Below are positions 1-13,200 of a stretch of 64,000 bases of DNA, in pieces. Position 1 is the stretch's first letter. Each line of letters starts with the position of its first letter. This stretch comes from Apteryx mantelli. Its lineage: Eukaryota > Chordata > Aves > Apterygiformes > Apterygidae. Location: NCBI RefSeq assembly GCF_036417845.1, contig NC_089978.1, positions 90,142,007-90,206,006 of the forward strand, in the 5' to 3' direction. The notes beneath the pieces are model-generated. The model did no database searches. It saw only the letters and a program-made list of their open reading frames with translations, and was not told where the DNA came from. The translations under genes were made by a program, and so were the position numbers.

Positions 1-749
1 ATCGCATTTTCCGTGTTCGTTATATATCTACTGAGAATGTTTTGCAGTTGGTTCTTTTTTTTAAAAAGGGATCTGTAGATCTGCAGATCTAGGCATAACC
101 TAACAAATTTTGCTTTCTTTGGAAGTCTGCATTTTATTCTGTGTGTCTTTTTTAAGAAGAACGTATCATTATGGTGTTTATAATCTGTTAATATTAGAGA
201 ATGTGGCAGAGTTGAGTAGAGCTGATTTTTTCATGTCTAGGCTTTACAAGGCTATTAATATCCTGTTTAAAGTGTGTATGAGCTTGCATGTGAATAGAAA
301 GGATGAGCACTTTGAAGATCATAAGTGTTGAGCTGCCTTGACAGGAAAAACAAGAATTGTTCAAGCTGTTTCAAAATAGGTACTGTTAAAAGCCATGGAA
401 GTCATATCCTAAAACTTCTGGACCTACTGCAGGGAAGGATCCTTAGGGAAAGAAAGAAAGGAGAAAAAAAAGCACCGTTGTATGTGTTCTGCCATCCAGT
501 GGTGTAAAAGGAAAGTGAACCCAAGTCGCACAAATAATTACCTATCCTGGTGTTTAAACTTACCAGAGTAGATGTCGGGTAAAGGAAACACACTCTAAAA
601 TTAAACTGTGGGTGGTGAGGGGCTTGGAAGCAAGTCTAAAGTGTAAAACCTCTCAGGAAATTGTGAAAGGTCATCAGGTTGCTTTCTCCTTGGTTATGTC
701 TCTGGTCTCCCAGCCACAGTTGGATGCAGGGAATATGAGAGTTACTAGG

Positions 750-807
<58 letters not shown>

Positions 808-1104
808 CATATCTTGTTCCGAGTTAACAGTGAGGAGAGACTTAATTTAAATGAATGTTTTGGGGAGAAAGAATTGAATTTGAGGCCCTAAATGTGTCAC
901 CCTCATGAGAGGCTGATGTAATATTTCTCCTTAAATAGGCTTTTTTAGGTAGTGCTTTATTTTGATTTCTCCCTTTTAATGATTTTATATTGACTGTGAG
1001 AGATAGTAAATAACAGATAAAATGATTATGCTGTGAGGAGTTGAAAACAGAAGTTAAGATTAATTATACTCTTAACATTTTGTTTCTAATTTTGTTTCCT
1101 TTAG
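1..1104 (+). other. PDK3: PDK3 intron (partial, upstream of first visible exon)
   Basis: Intronic sequence ending in a pyrimidine-rich acceptor (tttgtttcctttag). It holds a long (TA)n microsatellite at 754-799 and no recognisable exon. The missing PDK3 N-terminal residues (about 1-107) are not encoded here. Confidence 0.85.
754..799. repeat. (TA)n microsatellite
   Basis: About 23 uninterrupted TA units followed by a T run, in a PDK3 intron. Likely length-polymorphic. Confidence 0.97.
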
Positions 1105-1289
1105 CTTTTTAGATGTTTTAATTAAAGTCAGGAACAGACACAATGATGTGGTTCCAACCATGGCACAAGGGGTGATTGAATACAAGGAAAAATATGGCTT
1201 TGATCCATTTGTTAGCAGTAACATCCAGTATTTTCTAGATAGATTCTACACCAACCGCATCTCTTTCCGTATGCTTATTAACCAACACA
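1105..1289 (+). CDS. PDK3: PDK3 exon: residues ~108-168 (kinase regulatory helical domain, conserved His region)
   Basis: The acceptor is tttag|C and the donor is CACA|gtaagt. The first base completes an upstream codon, then 61 codons follow starting [16 protein letters not shown], and one base is left over. This gives 185 nt with entry phase 1 and exit phase 1. It carries the [12 protein letters not shown] segment conserved in mitochondrial PDK/BCKDK kinases and the [15 protein letters not shown] helix. Confidence 0.96.
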
Positions 1290-4200
1290 GTAAGTAATTG
1301 CTTTTTTCATCTTTGAGATCTCATTAGTTATTGCCTGTAAACCTGACATAGCTTTGTTTTGGTATTTTTCATACTCATGACTAACTCTTACTATTCTGTA
1401 CTAATTATGGTAAATGGTATAGTGGCAACTAGTTATTTTTGTACTTTTTTCAGTTACCAAAAATGAATCCAAAACACCAGAACTCTTTCTTCCAGAATTG
1501 TCTGGCTTCGTCAGTGTGGCTGTCACTTTTTAATCTCTTTGGCAGAGATGCCTTGCATAGTAACACATGAACTATTTTTAGGTAGTGGTAGAGCAGCTGT
1601 ATCTTTCTGCTCGCAAATCTATCAGCATAGTTTGTCAAGTTGACATTTATTTCATCATCAAACCCAAGGTTGCCAAAGGTTTTGAAGAGCTTGTACACTA
1701 TATGTATTTTCATTGTTAATTTTTCAGCAGCTTATCTGGACTTTTTTCTTGCCTTCTAAAGGAGTTGAGTGAGTTGAGTATTTCTAACTTAAGTTTTAAA
1801 TTATCACCTTTATCTGCCTCTACTTCCCACTCCCTATTTATGAATAAATACTAAAATTACTCATTCTTTGTCATTAGTTCTATTTCATTGTTTAATAATG
1901 TTACTGGTAAACACTTTTTTTAATATATTCGTATTGCAGAGTAAAAGGAGTTACTTGCACATAACTAGTTTGTGCCCCCATGTAGAAAGTGATCTGCACA
2001 AAGTTAAGGTCAATATTGTGATCTCTTATAGTGTATCTTTTACCTTTAGCTCTAGAGCTTCATTCACGGCCCGGTATTCTGCTTTTATGAGCCCTTAGAA
2101 ATACGGGTACATGACAGATAACAGGGAACAAAACTTGAGTAGTGTAAGGTATTTTCCTATAAGTTATATGCTTTTCTAATAACCTTTTATGTGATCAGCA
2201 AATGTCATATTATGTGGCTACAAATAACTTCCATGTGGCAAAGCATAAGAGGTAAGATATATATGCAACTTCCTTTACTTTTATCTGGGCAGACAAATGA
2301 CGGAAACAAAACAAGTCAAAGGCCTTCCTAGAAGAGTGCTAACAATAAGTCAAAGCTTCATCCTAACAAAAATTCTAGACCAAGTATGAACATAATTTGC
2401 ATTAATTCTAAAATAATGAATTTATTTCACTAAACTGAAGTTGCTTTCCCTGTGGACATTCTCATTTAACTGTTTGAAACTTACACCAGCTTACAGATGC
2501 TTAAAGTTCAGTTAAACTAGTAGAACTTCTCTGTGCTAACAAACCATAGTGATCTATCCATGATGGCAAAAATCAGTCTTGAAACACTGAAAAGGAAAAA
2601 AAGCAATTGGAAAGCAGAATTTGGAAACAGGTTTTTATGTACTTTCTAGTTCTGTTTAATTCATTATGGACAAACTGTTTCTTACAGTGCAGTTCTACAA
2701 GGTGCAGTGAGCCAGAGTATTTGCTTGCCATCACTGGAATAGGAAAATCTTCCATCTTGTCTTTTGCTTACTTCCTACTGCCTCTGTTTCTTTATCAGAA
2801 TTGACTAGTTGCAAACAGGAGAAAATCGCCCCTGCAAAAATGTATAAAATATTTCTGCTTTTTTAAGAGTTAAACTGGGTCAGTGAAGGGTCTGGTGAGT
2901 TCCAGACTTTGAGCAAAGGAGGGAGTGGGGAATATACTGCTGAAAGTCAGGGAGGAAGCTGAGAGAGAGAGACCTCTCTCCTGACTGTGAAATTGCAGCT
3001 TAGGTGAGTGTAAAAGGCTTTTAACACTGTCTTACAGTTCTTCAGTCCTTTTTATTGACATTTCCATTATTATGACTGCTCCTGTACTGACATAATGATA
3101 TGAATGAAGCATTTTACAATTTAGTTGTACCTAATTTGGTAGTCCAGTTTGAAATGGAGATTTTCACCTTAACCCTCACATACCTTTATTTCTATGTTAA
3201 CTAGTTTTAGCGATAAGGGATGGGGGGGAGAGGAAGGGGGTAACCAGTCTTCCTAAACAAGGATTTTGGCAATTTGGAAGAGTATCTTTTTACAAAATGA
3301 TGTGCTATCCAGTAAGTTTCAGATGTCATCTGATTTAAGTTTTCTGTGCTGCTTCAAGTGTAATAGACAATTTGCTGCCATTTCCTTTTCCTTTTAGCAC
3401 TTCTTTTTGGAGGCGATATTAATCCTGCTCATCCCAAACATATTGGAAGTATTGATCCTAATTGTAATGTGGCTGAGGTGGTTAAAGGTAAGGAGATCAA
3501 GCTAATATTTTTGTTGATCCCCCCAGACTTAGAATATTCATACATTTATTATTCAGATACAAAAGACTGAAAATTTATGTCTGCTTAATAAACTGAAAAA
3601 AAAATAAATGAAAGATCTTCAGTTGCTTACAAATAAGCTCATGAGCTTATTGAGAATTTCTAATGTCTTCATAATTTAGAAAGTCGCAACTTGCAGTATA
3701 TTAACAGAACTAGGAAGACAAATGAATTTTTTATAACTTTAATCTGTCCTTCTTAAGTACCAGATTAAGTATCTTAATGTTTTGTTAAACCTTAAGTGTT
3801 TTTTCCTCCAAAATACCTAGGGGTAGGTTCTTAGGTACTGCTTTTTTATTTAATACTGTTACTAAAAAAAATTAAGAATAAATGCAATTTTCTGATTTTC
3901 CTTAAAGACTGATTTATTAAATGTCCTCAGGTGTATGGATACTTTAATGAAACACCACATTTCATCATGTAGCCTATGTGCATCTGAACATATCACAGTC
4001 TGTTCTTGGTACAGAAGACGTGTCATGACTGTATCTGAATAATCTGGCACCTTCCCATTTGAAATCTACTTACTTAATGTTAGGAATGTTCATATGCTTG
4101 CAGAATGTTAGTACATATGCATGAGGCAATGTTGCCCCCTTCAAGAGCTTGTTTGAAGATTCACGCTCTGAGTATATCTATTTACAAATAGCTTTTGCTG

Positions 4201-7200
4201 TAGGAGTGAATCCTGCTCTCTAGCCTTCACTGCTGTTTATGCAGTTACAGGAGGGCAAAAATGTGTTTCTCCCCCTTGCTTTCTCTCAGCTTTTGGGAAA
4301 GCAAGAGCAAGCAATCTTATGGCAGAATTTGACCTGCATGATAGCCTATTTTGTAGTGTAGATGCTTTTTGCTATTATCAGGGCTTATTGGTTTCCAGCC
4401 TTTTGGCTTTAAAGCAGCCTTTTTTTCAAACCTTTCTTTTCTTTTGATCGTACTCTGCTATGACCTCAGGATAGCATATGTTGCAGATTTGTTGTTTATT
4501 TTAATAATACTTCTAATAGCAATGTTTGAATCTGTTTTCATCATCAAATCTGAAGTTGCCATCTGCCTTGGACAGAGGAGTGCATAGTGTCAGAAGGTGC
4601 TCAGTCCAGTTCTTAAGTCAAGAGCTGAAAGAGATCTGCATCTGAAGAAATATCTGTCAACAAATGAGGGCATCATGAACAGAGCGTCCAGTGTTGTCTT
4701 TGAAAGAAACAAAATGATCTTAAAGGCAGAGCTTATATAGTCAAGGCAATTAGGGTCATTTCCTCTTAGAGTTGGTGGAAGGGTTAATTTGCATTCCCAA
4801 ATGTTCTGGTGCACAGGTGGCATTTGGAGCAATTTGTCAGAGTTTAGATGTCAACTTTGGCACAGTATGTAGTAGCAACAAGCTCAGTATGCCATTCAAA
4901 GGTGAAAGAAATGATTTAAAGAGCTTCACTTCAAGGCAGCTCTACCAAGGATTCTCTCTAACTGCCTGAGGTGGGTCTCTAGATCTCTCATTAACTGTCC
5001 TGCAATAAGCTTATTTTTGTCCTGAGAGCAGCTCCAGGCTCGTTCCTGGAACTGGGTTTTAGATGTACTGACAGATCTTGCACTCTGCTGTTTACCTCCG
5101 GCCACAACATGAGGAATGCTTTGAACCTTATGATACTATGTCTCCTTTACAGTCTTAGGCCTTTGTCAAAGACAGAGTTGGGTTTTAGAGGAAGGTAGAC
5201 TATAAGACTTTGCACTCTTTTTTTTTTTTTTTTTTTTTTTGCCTCTGGGCAAAAACACTTTTTGCCTAGAGGTGGATAATGAAGGGCCTTTCTGTTCATC
5301 TCAAGGGGAAAGGTTTCAGGGTGGCTGCTTCTTGAAAGAGGTATATATTCAACTTGGAGAGGCCAAATGTGTTTATTCAGAGTGCCTTTGTTCTCTCAGG
5401 CTTCATGTAGTGGCTGTGTTTGCTCTGCATCCATATAATGAGGGCTTTTGGTTTATTCCAAGCCTGTTATTGATAGGCTTTTCAGAAGCCTTGAGGCTTC
5501 CACCACAGGAATCCAGCTTCTGTCCCCTGATGGATCCACATCTGATTTCCACTTCTATGATATGGAAACTCTTAGGAATACAATAACATATTCCTTTCTC
5601 CATGTAGAGGGCCGTATGGTTGTAATTGCTACATTGCTATCTTCAGCTTCTGATGACTGACTCAAGCTTGTGGCTGTGTTCCTTATGCCCCTTTTTTCTA
5701 AAGCACATGATCACTCCCAAGGCCATTAGATGTTCTGAGGTATCTGTGAATATTGTGTAAGTGTAGATATTCCAGCATCTTGTCCCCCTGCCCAGTTGTG
5801 TTTACTCCAGGGTGAGGTTCTCTGCATAGCTTTGATGTTAAACAGGATTTTGATCTTTTTATTAGGGCATGTTTTTGTAGTGCTAATGACAGAACCCTTT
5901 TAGGAGGTTTTTGGAGTTGACCGTCTTGACACAAGGGATTCCTCCTGGATAGCTGATTTTATGTGACTTTCTAGAGAGCTGATTGAGAACATTCCCAGTG
6001 TTGATTAGTTCCATTTTATTAGAGCTCAAGTAGCATCCATGTCAGCCTTGTGTAATATGTCCAGCCTTGCAGATGCCAGAACAACTGGTATAAAGTTTTC
6101 CATATAACAGGGCATATACATAGATATGTCTATAGACAACACTTCTTGAAGGAGCACAATTATAGGCAAGTAACCAGTCCTTTCTGGGGGCCAGTGATTT
6201 TATTGTCCTTGTGCCTGTCACATAGCTGTGACTCTTGACAGTGACTATTTTGTTTTGTTATGTCACTTTGGACAGGAGGAAGAAGATATATGTAGGGCTT
6301 GGTCAAATTAAATTGTTCAGTATCTTAGCAAATTCCTACCAGTCTGCAGAGCTGCCACATCTGTTCATGTGCTTGCTCTTTGCCCATAATAATTATGAGA
6401 AAAAATTCATTTGCTTAAACCTCTTTCATTAAGGTAACTTAAGCAGCATAGCTGGAACAGGTTTGAGTCTGTAGCTTCTCCTCATTGAGCTAAAAATTGC
6501 TGCTTTTTTCTGAAATGTTTTTGCAAAGGAGATAGTGAATATTAAGAATCATTCAGACAAGAGCACAGCTTGAACTTTCTTGCTGTACTTGACAATAGAT
6601 ATTGCCTGATTTGGATGATGGTGTGTTTTTGGTTCGGTGGGAAAGAATGAAGAATCTAAAAAATGTCAGCTTTTCTGCAAGAAAAGCTTGAAAATCAAGC
6701 ATCATAAACTTGATGTTTGGAAAAATTGAATTTATGGTTGTCCATATCATCCTTTCTCATCCTCTTATATTTGAGATAGGAGGAACAAGTATTAAATTGT
6801 GATTGGGACATAACAAATAAGCAGATATTATGGTCAAACTATTATTAGACCCTTTCTCTGGTTTTCAGGCCCTGAGGAAAGAAAAAAAAAAAAAAAGTTT
6901 GTCTCCAGTAATCTGCTTTTGTTTATAAAACTTTAAATAGAATATGTCCATTCTTGATAATGGGCTATGAGCATACAGACAAAAAGGGATTAAAATTGTT
7001 ACAGCATCACATTTGTAAACCAGTGCCTAAAATGAGTGTTCTGCTTGTAGTCTTTCAGATGCAGGATGAATGTTGCTAGTCTGTCTTAGCCGATTTTTAT
7101 AAATCTCTGTTCTGTTCTCTTGTTTTTTAGATGCTTATGAAACAGCTAAGATGCTATGTGAGCAGTACTATCTGGTTGCACCAGATCTGGAAGTTGAAGA

Positions 7201-10200
7201 ATTCAATGGTAATTGTGAAATTCATTTAATTCTGAAGTGATATATTTCAGAAAGAACATCTCTAATATCTGCTATTTCCAGCTTTGTTTAATTAATTTTA
7301 AGTTATAATTGAAACCCTGAAGTCCTACATGCAGAGTTCCTTCTCTTCCTCTTGTAATTTATCTACATGGGCACCTGAATTTTTGTTTATCACGATGACA
7401 TGTTTACTTAATTCTTGATGCTGCGTGCAGAGTGCCACCTGCTGAACTGACTATCACTTTGAGAATTCTCCTTACTGGGAAAGAAATAGGCCTGCCATCT
7501 ACTAATCTTTTAATAGAGCTGAACTATGTTTCATTTTGAAGTATGCTTGTAAATCCCGCTCTCAGGCCATGGGCCAGGATGGTTAGCTCTTCTGTGCAAG
7601 GTGGCAAAATTTGAAACATTTTTTTTTTTCCCACATAGTCTGTGCATGAAGTCTTGTACATAAATTTTTCACATGAAAATATTTTTCTAGTTGATCTCTA
7701 AGAAGAAAATTGGATACTGCAAAACTGATGAGATAATCATTGCCAGTCTGTTGACTGATCATTTTGTTCCCCGCTTGTATTGATGAAATAGTAAAAGTAG
7801 ATTTTTTTTTTTAAGTTACAAAATAGTCTCGGGTGATCCTTTCACAAACTTTAGACAACTGTCCAAACACAAAACTAAAATGTTTCCAAACTTCAGAAGA
7901 AGGAAAAGGATTGCAAAAGTCTCAGAAATGGAAAACAAATTCAAAATAGAGGGAATGATATGTGGGAACATATTTTGCTCAAAGCAGAACTCAGCCTTGT
8001 AGGAATACTCTTCTGCACTAAGGCTGTTGGCAACACTGTTGCATTACTACCACCTCCCTCTCCCAAAATCAAAGAACCCAACCTTCCCCCACACCCCAAA
8101 CCAAGTGTTTGATTTTAGAGCTAGATCGTCACAAGGTACTGAGTGATGCAGCAGAGTGTTCAGTACAAAATTCATTTGAGGACAAAGTCCAAAGATTCAA
8201 TGGTCGGGCAAATTTCATCATCACAAGATGATGAAAGATCATGAGATCCCTTCAAAAAAGGGGGAGGGGGAAGGATAACTTGTTTTCTTCAAACTTACTA
8301 AATATCAACATGAGGAAAGGAACTTTTCAAATTACCCCACAAGAGTGAAAATAACATGTTCTCTGCATATACTGTGTTCCTCAAACAAGAGTGCAAGTAA
8401 GTCCTTGTCATTACAGATGGGGCATGTATTTTGTATACTGCTGTGGACTTGCTGATGCATAAGAATTGGAATATGGACTTGGACAAAGTCAGTAAAACAG
8501 CAGGTTTCCTCGCAACTAATTATACAGAATGTTGTTTTGGTCGTCTTTTCCTAGGAGTTTTCACCAGATCTTAGAGAAATTACAAGAGTTTATATACCCT
8601 CTGTGTGTCTCTTAAAGTAGTAACTGGGATTATCTGCCCTTGGTGCTAGAAAAGATTAAATAGTCCTGCCCCTTTCTGCAGGCATGTTTACACCTTCCTG
8701 CAGTTTGTGAAGCAGGAATTTAGAGACTAGTTTCTTCAGTGTGAACTGCTGCTAAGTCTGACAAGCTATGACTGTATAACTTAATGCCAGGGGAATTTGA
8801 ATGTTCAGGGATGACAGCATCTTCAGCACCAAACCTGTCACTGAATGTATTAAATGCAACTATATTCCTGCCGAATGAATCAGCTCTCTAGTATGCAGAG
8901 TTGTGACATGCACCTCTATTGAAATGTGGGTAGCAAGGACAGCAGTGGACAGAACAATTCAGTTATGATATGGAGGAAGACAATCATGATACTTTTTGAA
9001 ACATATTTTGAAGATTTATAAAAATGCCTTACATTTTGCATGCTTTCATTAAGGAAAATAATGTATACATTTGCTTTTGAATAACTAAACAATTTTTTTA
9101 GTTTAAGAATCCTTTGTCCTGTCTGTTATGCTTTAATATTGTTTTTTTTTTTTTTTTACAAACATATGCAAACAGTAGGTAGTTAATAATAATAATAATA
9201 AAAAAAAGTGTCATAAGTAACAATACTGTCAGTACTAGCCTCTGCTTAGTGAAGTTTCATATCTAAACAAAGTCTGCTGACATGGATGACTTTAAAAATC
9301 ATCATTAGAATGTGTCATTTCAGGTGATGTCTGTAACTGAAACTTGTGTTTTCACTTCATGCAGCATGTTTTGCACTTGGAAAATTAGACATAATTGTCT
9401 TTGTCTATAGTTTCATATTGTTACTGTAAATAGAAATGCTGCAAGGGATTGTTTGGTGTCTTTTTTTTTTATAGCTAAAGCTCCAAACAAGCCTATTCAA
9501 GTAGTTTATGTACCATCTCATCTGTTTCATATGCTGTTTGAATTGTTCAAGGTAGGTAGCACTTTTTAATATTTGGAAGGGGTTGGTGAACTTATAGTAC
9601 AGTTGTAATTAAGATTCTTTTCAGTTACTCTTAAGTGTTCTTTCAGTTTTCCTTTCTTAAGCTTAGTCTTAACCCAGTGAAGATTGTTTGAAATTGTGAT
9701 AAAAGTTAGGCACACAACCCTCTATGATGCCCCTATATACTTAAGGAATTTTTCTGTGTTTTTCCCATTTCTCCTTTTGCACTTTTGCAGCTGATCAATT
9801 TAAAGCAAGCATAAACAATCTAGTTTTGCAATGATCATACATTATAAGGCCTTACAATTTCCACAAGATTGCTTCTTTATTGTGGATTTGAGGCCTGGGT
9901 AGGATCAGTGTCTTCTGTTTATTGTAAAAGCAGTCTGTGTCTCTTGAACAGTGTAAATGGTATGTTTTGTTCTGTTTTTATTTACTTTCTTAATTGTTTG
10001 AATGACAGTGAAAATGGAATGTGGGAGAGCTGTTGCAGGAGTGGCATGGTTTTGGAATAAGATAGGTGGTCCCTAGGTGGTGCAATTGAACATATTAGCA
10101 GTTCAAAAAAGCCCAATGTATTTGGTCAAAGAGAATCTTCTCCTAAATAATGTATTTTGGTTTTGATTTCTGACATTCATTTTAATTGACATCGAGGACG

Positions 10201-13200
10201 TTCATTTTAATCATCCCGTCTTGTTTATAAAGTTAGCTCTAGGCCAGAGAAGATGTGAATTTGAAGACTGGCTGTAGGTGTGCTTTGGTATAAGTTGTGA
10301 AACTGTATGAAATCAAATATGTTGTAGTTGTAAGTGATGTTATGTCTGTGATGGACTGGCAGTAGAAACTGTTCATTAAAAATGATACAGTCAGAATAAT
10401 GAACTGTAACATTTTGTGACCCAGGTCAATAAAATAAAAGCTATTTCTCTGTGGTGAGCATCAGTATTGGTGTTCTGGCAGGTGGAGGGCAAGGATGTTG
10501 TCTTATTTTATAATTGCTGGATTTCACAGGGAGAAAATTTTTTCCTGCTTTATGTTCTCTGACTTTTTGTCAAGTAGGGAAAAGTATGTATGATAGAGTT
10601 CTGATGTAAAAGTCTAACTGGGCAGCTGATTTGCCTGAAAGCATTCCTTTGAATTTATTTTAAATATGGCCTTTTCTGTCTTGTATACAAATGTAGGACA
10701 AGGCATCTACATTCAACAAAATATATGCAAGTTGTAAGTTGTCACAAAAAGCATATATGGTAACGTTAGAAGCTACATTTATCAGAATTCAAGACACTGT
10801 TTTCTTTTATCTTCAGAACTCAATGAGAGCTACAGTAGAACTGCATGAAGGTAAGAGAGAAGGCTATCCGTCAATCAAAACTTTAGTCACTTTGGGGAAA
10901 GAAGATCTATCTATTAAGGTAAATGCCTGAAAATAAGTTCTTATACAACTTATGAACCTGTTACTGTATGATTTCTGGCATTTATTTCATATTCATGAAT
11001 GTTTCTTAAGTCATTTAGATAATGCTGCTTGTGTTTTGCACTTTGTTTTTTTCAGAATGTGATGTTTAAAATTTTAACTTTTCATTCCCTAGATAAGTGA
11101 TCAAGGTGGAGGTGTACCTTTAAGAAAAATAGACAGATTGTTTAACTACATGTACTCAACAGCACCCAGGCCTAGTTTGGAGCCAACAAGAGCTGTGCCT
11201 TTGGTAAGCAATTGTAATACATATTTAAATGTGCCTTGACACTACTCTAGCCATGCCTTTCCTTTCACTGCAACTGACTGGATCAGTTTTTCCATTGAAG
11301 AAATTGGCTATCATTAGTAATTTTGCACAGGTAAAACATATGAGGGGAAAATGCGGTCTGTTATCACCACTTAGTCTTTGGAGTAGGCAATTGCTTTTCT
11401 TTGTCTTGGGCATTATATTCTTGGAAAGAAGCTTGTCTTTATAAGCGCAACATTTCCACAGATTAATGGACAGGATTTCTTAGTGCTTTGTTACTAAAAA
11501 GGTGGATAACCTAATGAGCTATTTCTTGGTGTGCAGGCTGTTTACCTAAATTTACTAGATTAAATATTTGTATTGAAGAGGTGAACCATACTGTTAGTAT
11601 TACAACAGTTGAGAAACAGTTCCTGATAATACATGCATTCATACTAAACTTTGAAAATGATTTTTATATAAGTTACAGTCTATGAAAACACATTTTTTTA
11701 AAAATCCCCAAATGTGGAATGTGTGACAGGATCACATTTGATGTATTTCTGTTCAGTTGGGGATATTTCACGATACTCCCTTTTGAGATGTATCAGAGTC
11801 AGGTTTAGAAAACAAAACAACAGAAACCCTTTCCATAGCTGCTTCTAAGTGGAGAATTGCTTCAGCATTGAATGCTTTGATTCTTTTAGGAAGTATGGGG
11901 TTTTGGGGGGAGGGGGTTTATTTTATTAAGCTTTACCTCTTGTTTACCCAAGAGATAGACAGTGATATAACTACTGTTCCATTTGCCTGTCATTCAGTAA
12001 GTGGATCAGTAGTGATACTGTATTCTTGCTTTTCTTCTCATCTTTGCTCTGTATTGCTTCTGATGCAATCCCTTATCTTCACTCATGCCAAGAAAAAGTT
12101 GATTCTTTGAGCAATTTCCTTTCCTTGTTGAAATACATTCTTATCTAGTATGTTCTTATGTGATCTCTTTTTCTGGCAGTTGTGTGGTTGAAGAGCCTTC
12201 AGGCAGCTAATAAAATGTAGTGCAGAGTATATGGCTATTTCTGATATAAAATACCTGAAAGTGAATTTAGAGTTGAAACCTTCTCAAAGTGGTACAGAGT
12301 AATAACAGTTTCCTTTTACGTTTTTAGCAGAGTGCCTTTACGGTACTATTTTAGCGCACAGTTCTTAGCAGTGTGGCATGGAAGTGTATTGCGTTGTTTT
12401 CACCGCTGTTTGTTGCCACTGCAGTAGGCATGAAACCCAATTCTGTATCTACACTGGCCTGACATGAATCCTTCTGGCTTCCTAACTCCACAACACGTTA
12501 GCAACAACTATTTCAAACAATGCTGTGCCTTTTTCATAGCAAATCTTCTTGAATGGGATGAGTGATATGGAACAGTCCTTAATTCAAATACAAAGTATAT
12601 TTTTCAGGTCAGGAATCTTTCTTGATTCATAACCTGCCTTTATTCTGCCTTGCTTTTGACCAGCAATTTGCTGTATCAGCCTAAAAAGGTTTTCTGAAAG
12701 TTATTCTTTCTAAGTGGGGGAAAAAAACTTGCATCTTGATTGCCAGTTACTTTCACTCTTAGAAAGTCTCTGCCTTTGTGGCTCTCTGATTGTAAAATAT
12801 GTTCAGTTTAGGATTAGGATTGTTCTGTTTTTTTTGTTTTCTGTTTTTTCCCTTGTATCTTTAGCAATGTATTCCTCTGTTTATTTCCTAATCTTTAAGA
12901 CCGCTTGCTTTGATTCTGTAGCATTTATACTTAGTTTTCTTCTAACCTACCCCAGCTTCAGGCTTCATTTTCCTCTTCAGTCTATGTCACTGTAGTCAGA
13001 CCTGTAAAGTACTCCCTGTCTTGTGAGCATGACGGCTTCTGCCTTTTAAATCTTTCTGCTGCCTATACATGACCGAATGCTGAGAAGAGCTGCTAAGCTC
13101 TGTCCTTATACAGGTGCGTTCAAAAGGGGAAAAAAAACGAGAACTGGCAGTTTATGGCATATCTTTCCATTAAGAGCAAAAAGGACTTTCACAGTGAGGC

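Larger units (their letters stand above)
3488..7130 (+). other. PDK3: PDK3 intron
   Basis: About 3.6 kb of intron. It holds a perfect 20-bp palindrome at 3632-3651, a 23-nt T run at 5218-5240 and, next to it, a 14-bp-stem hairpin at 5242-5272. The part from about 4.1 to 6.4 kb has several medium ORFs on both strands and a slightly less AT-rich composition, which may mark an old unidentified repeat. I could not match it to a family. Confidence 0.8.

Noticed and set aside
612..827. 71-codon plus-strand ORF with a repetitive Ile-Tyr segment
   Set aside because: The open frame is produced by the (TA)n microsatellite.
10850..10855. Donor-like GGTAAG inside the 10817-10918 exon
   Set aside because: The frame and PDK3 homology continue past it to a proper donor at 10919.
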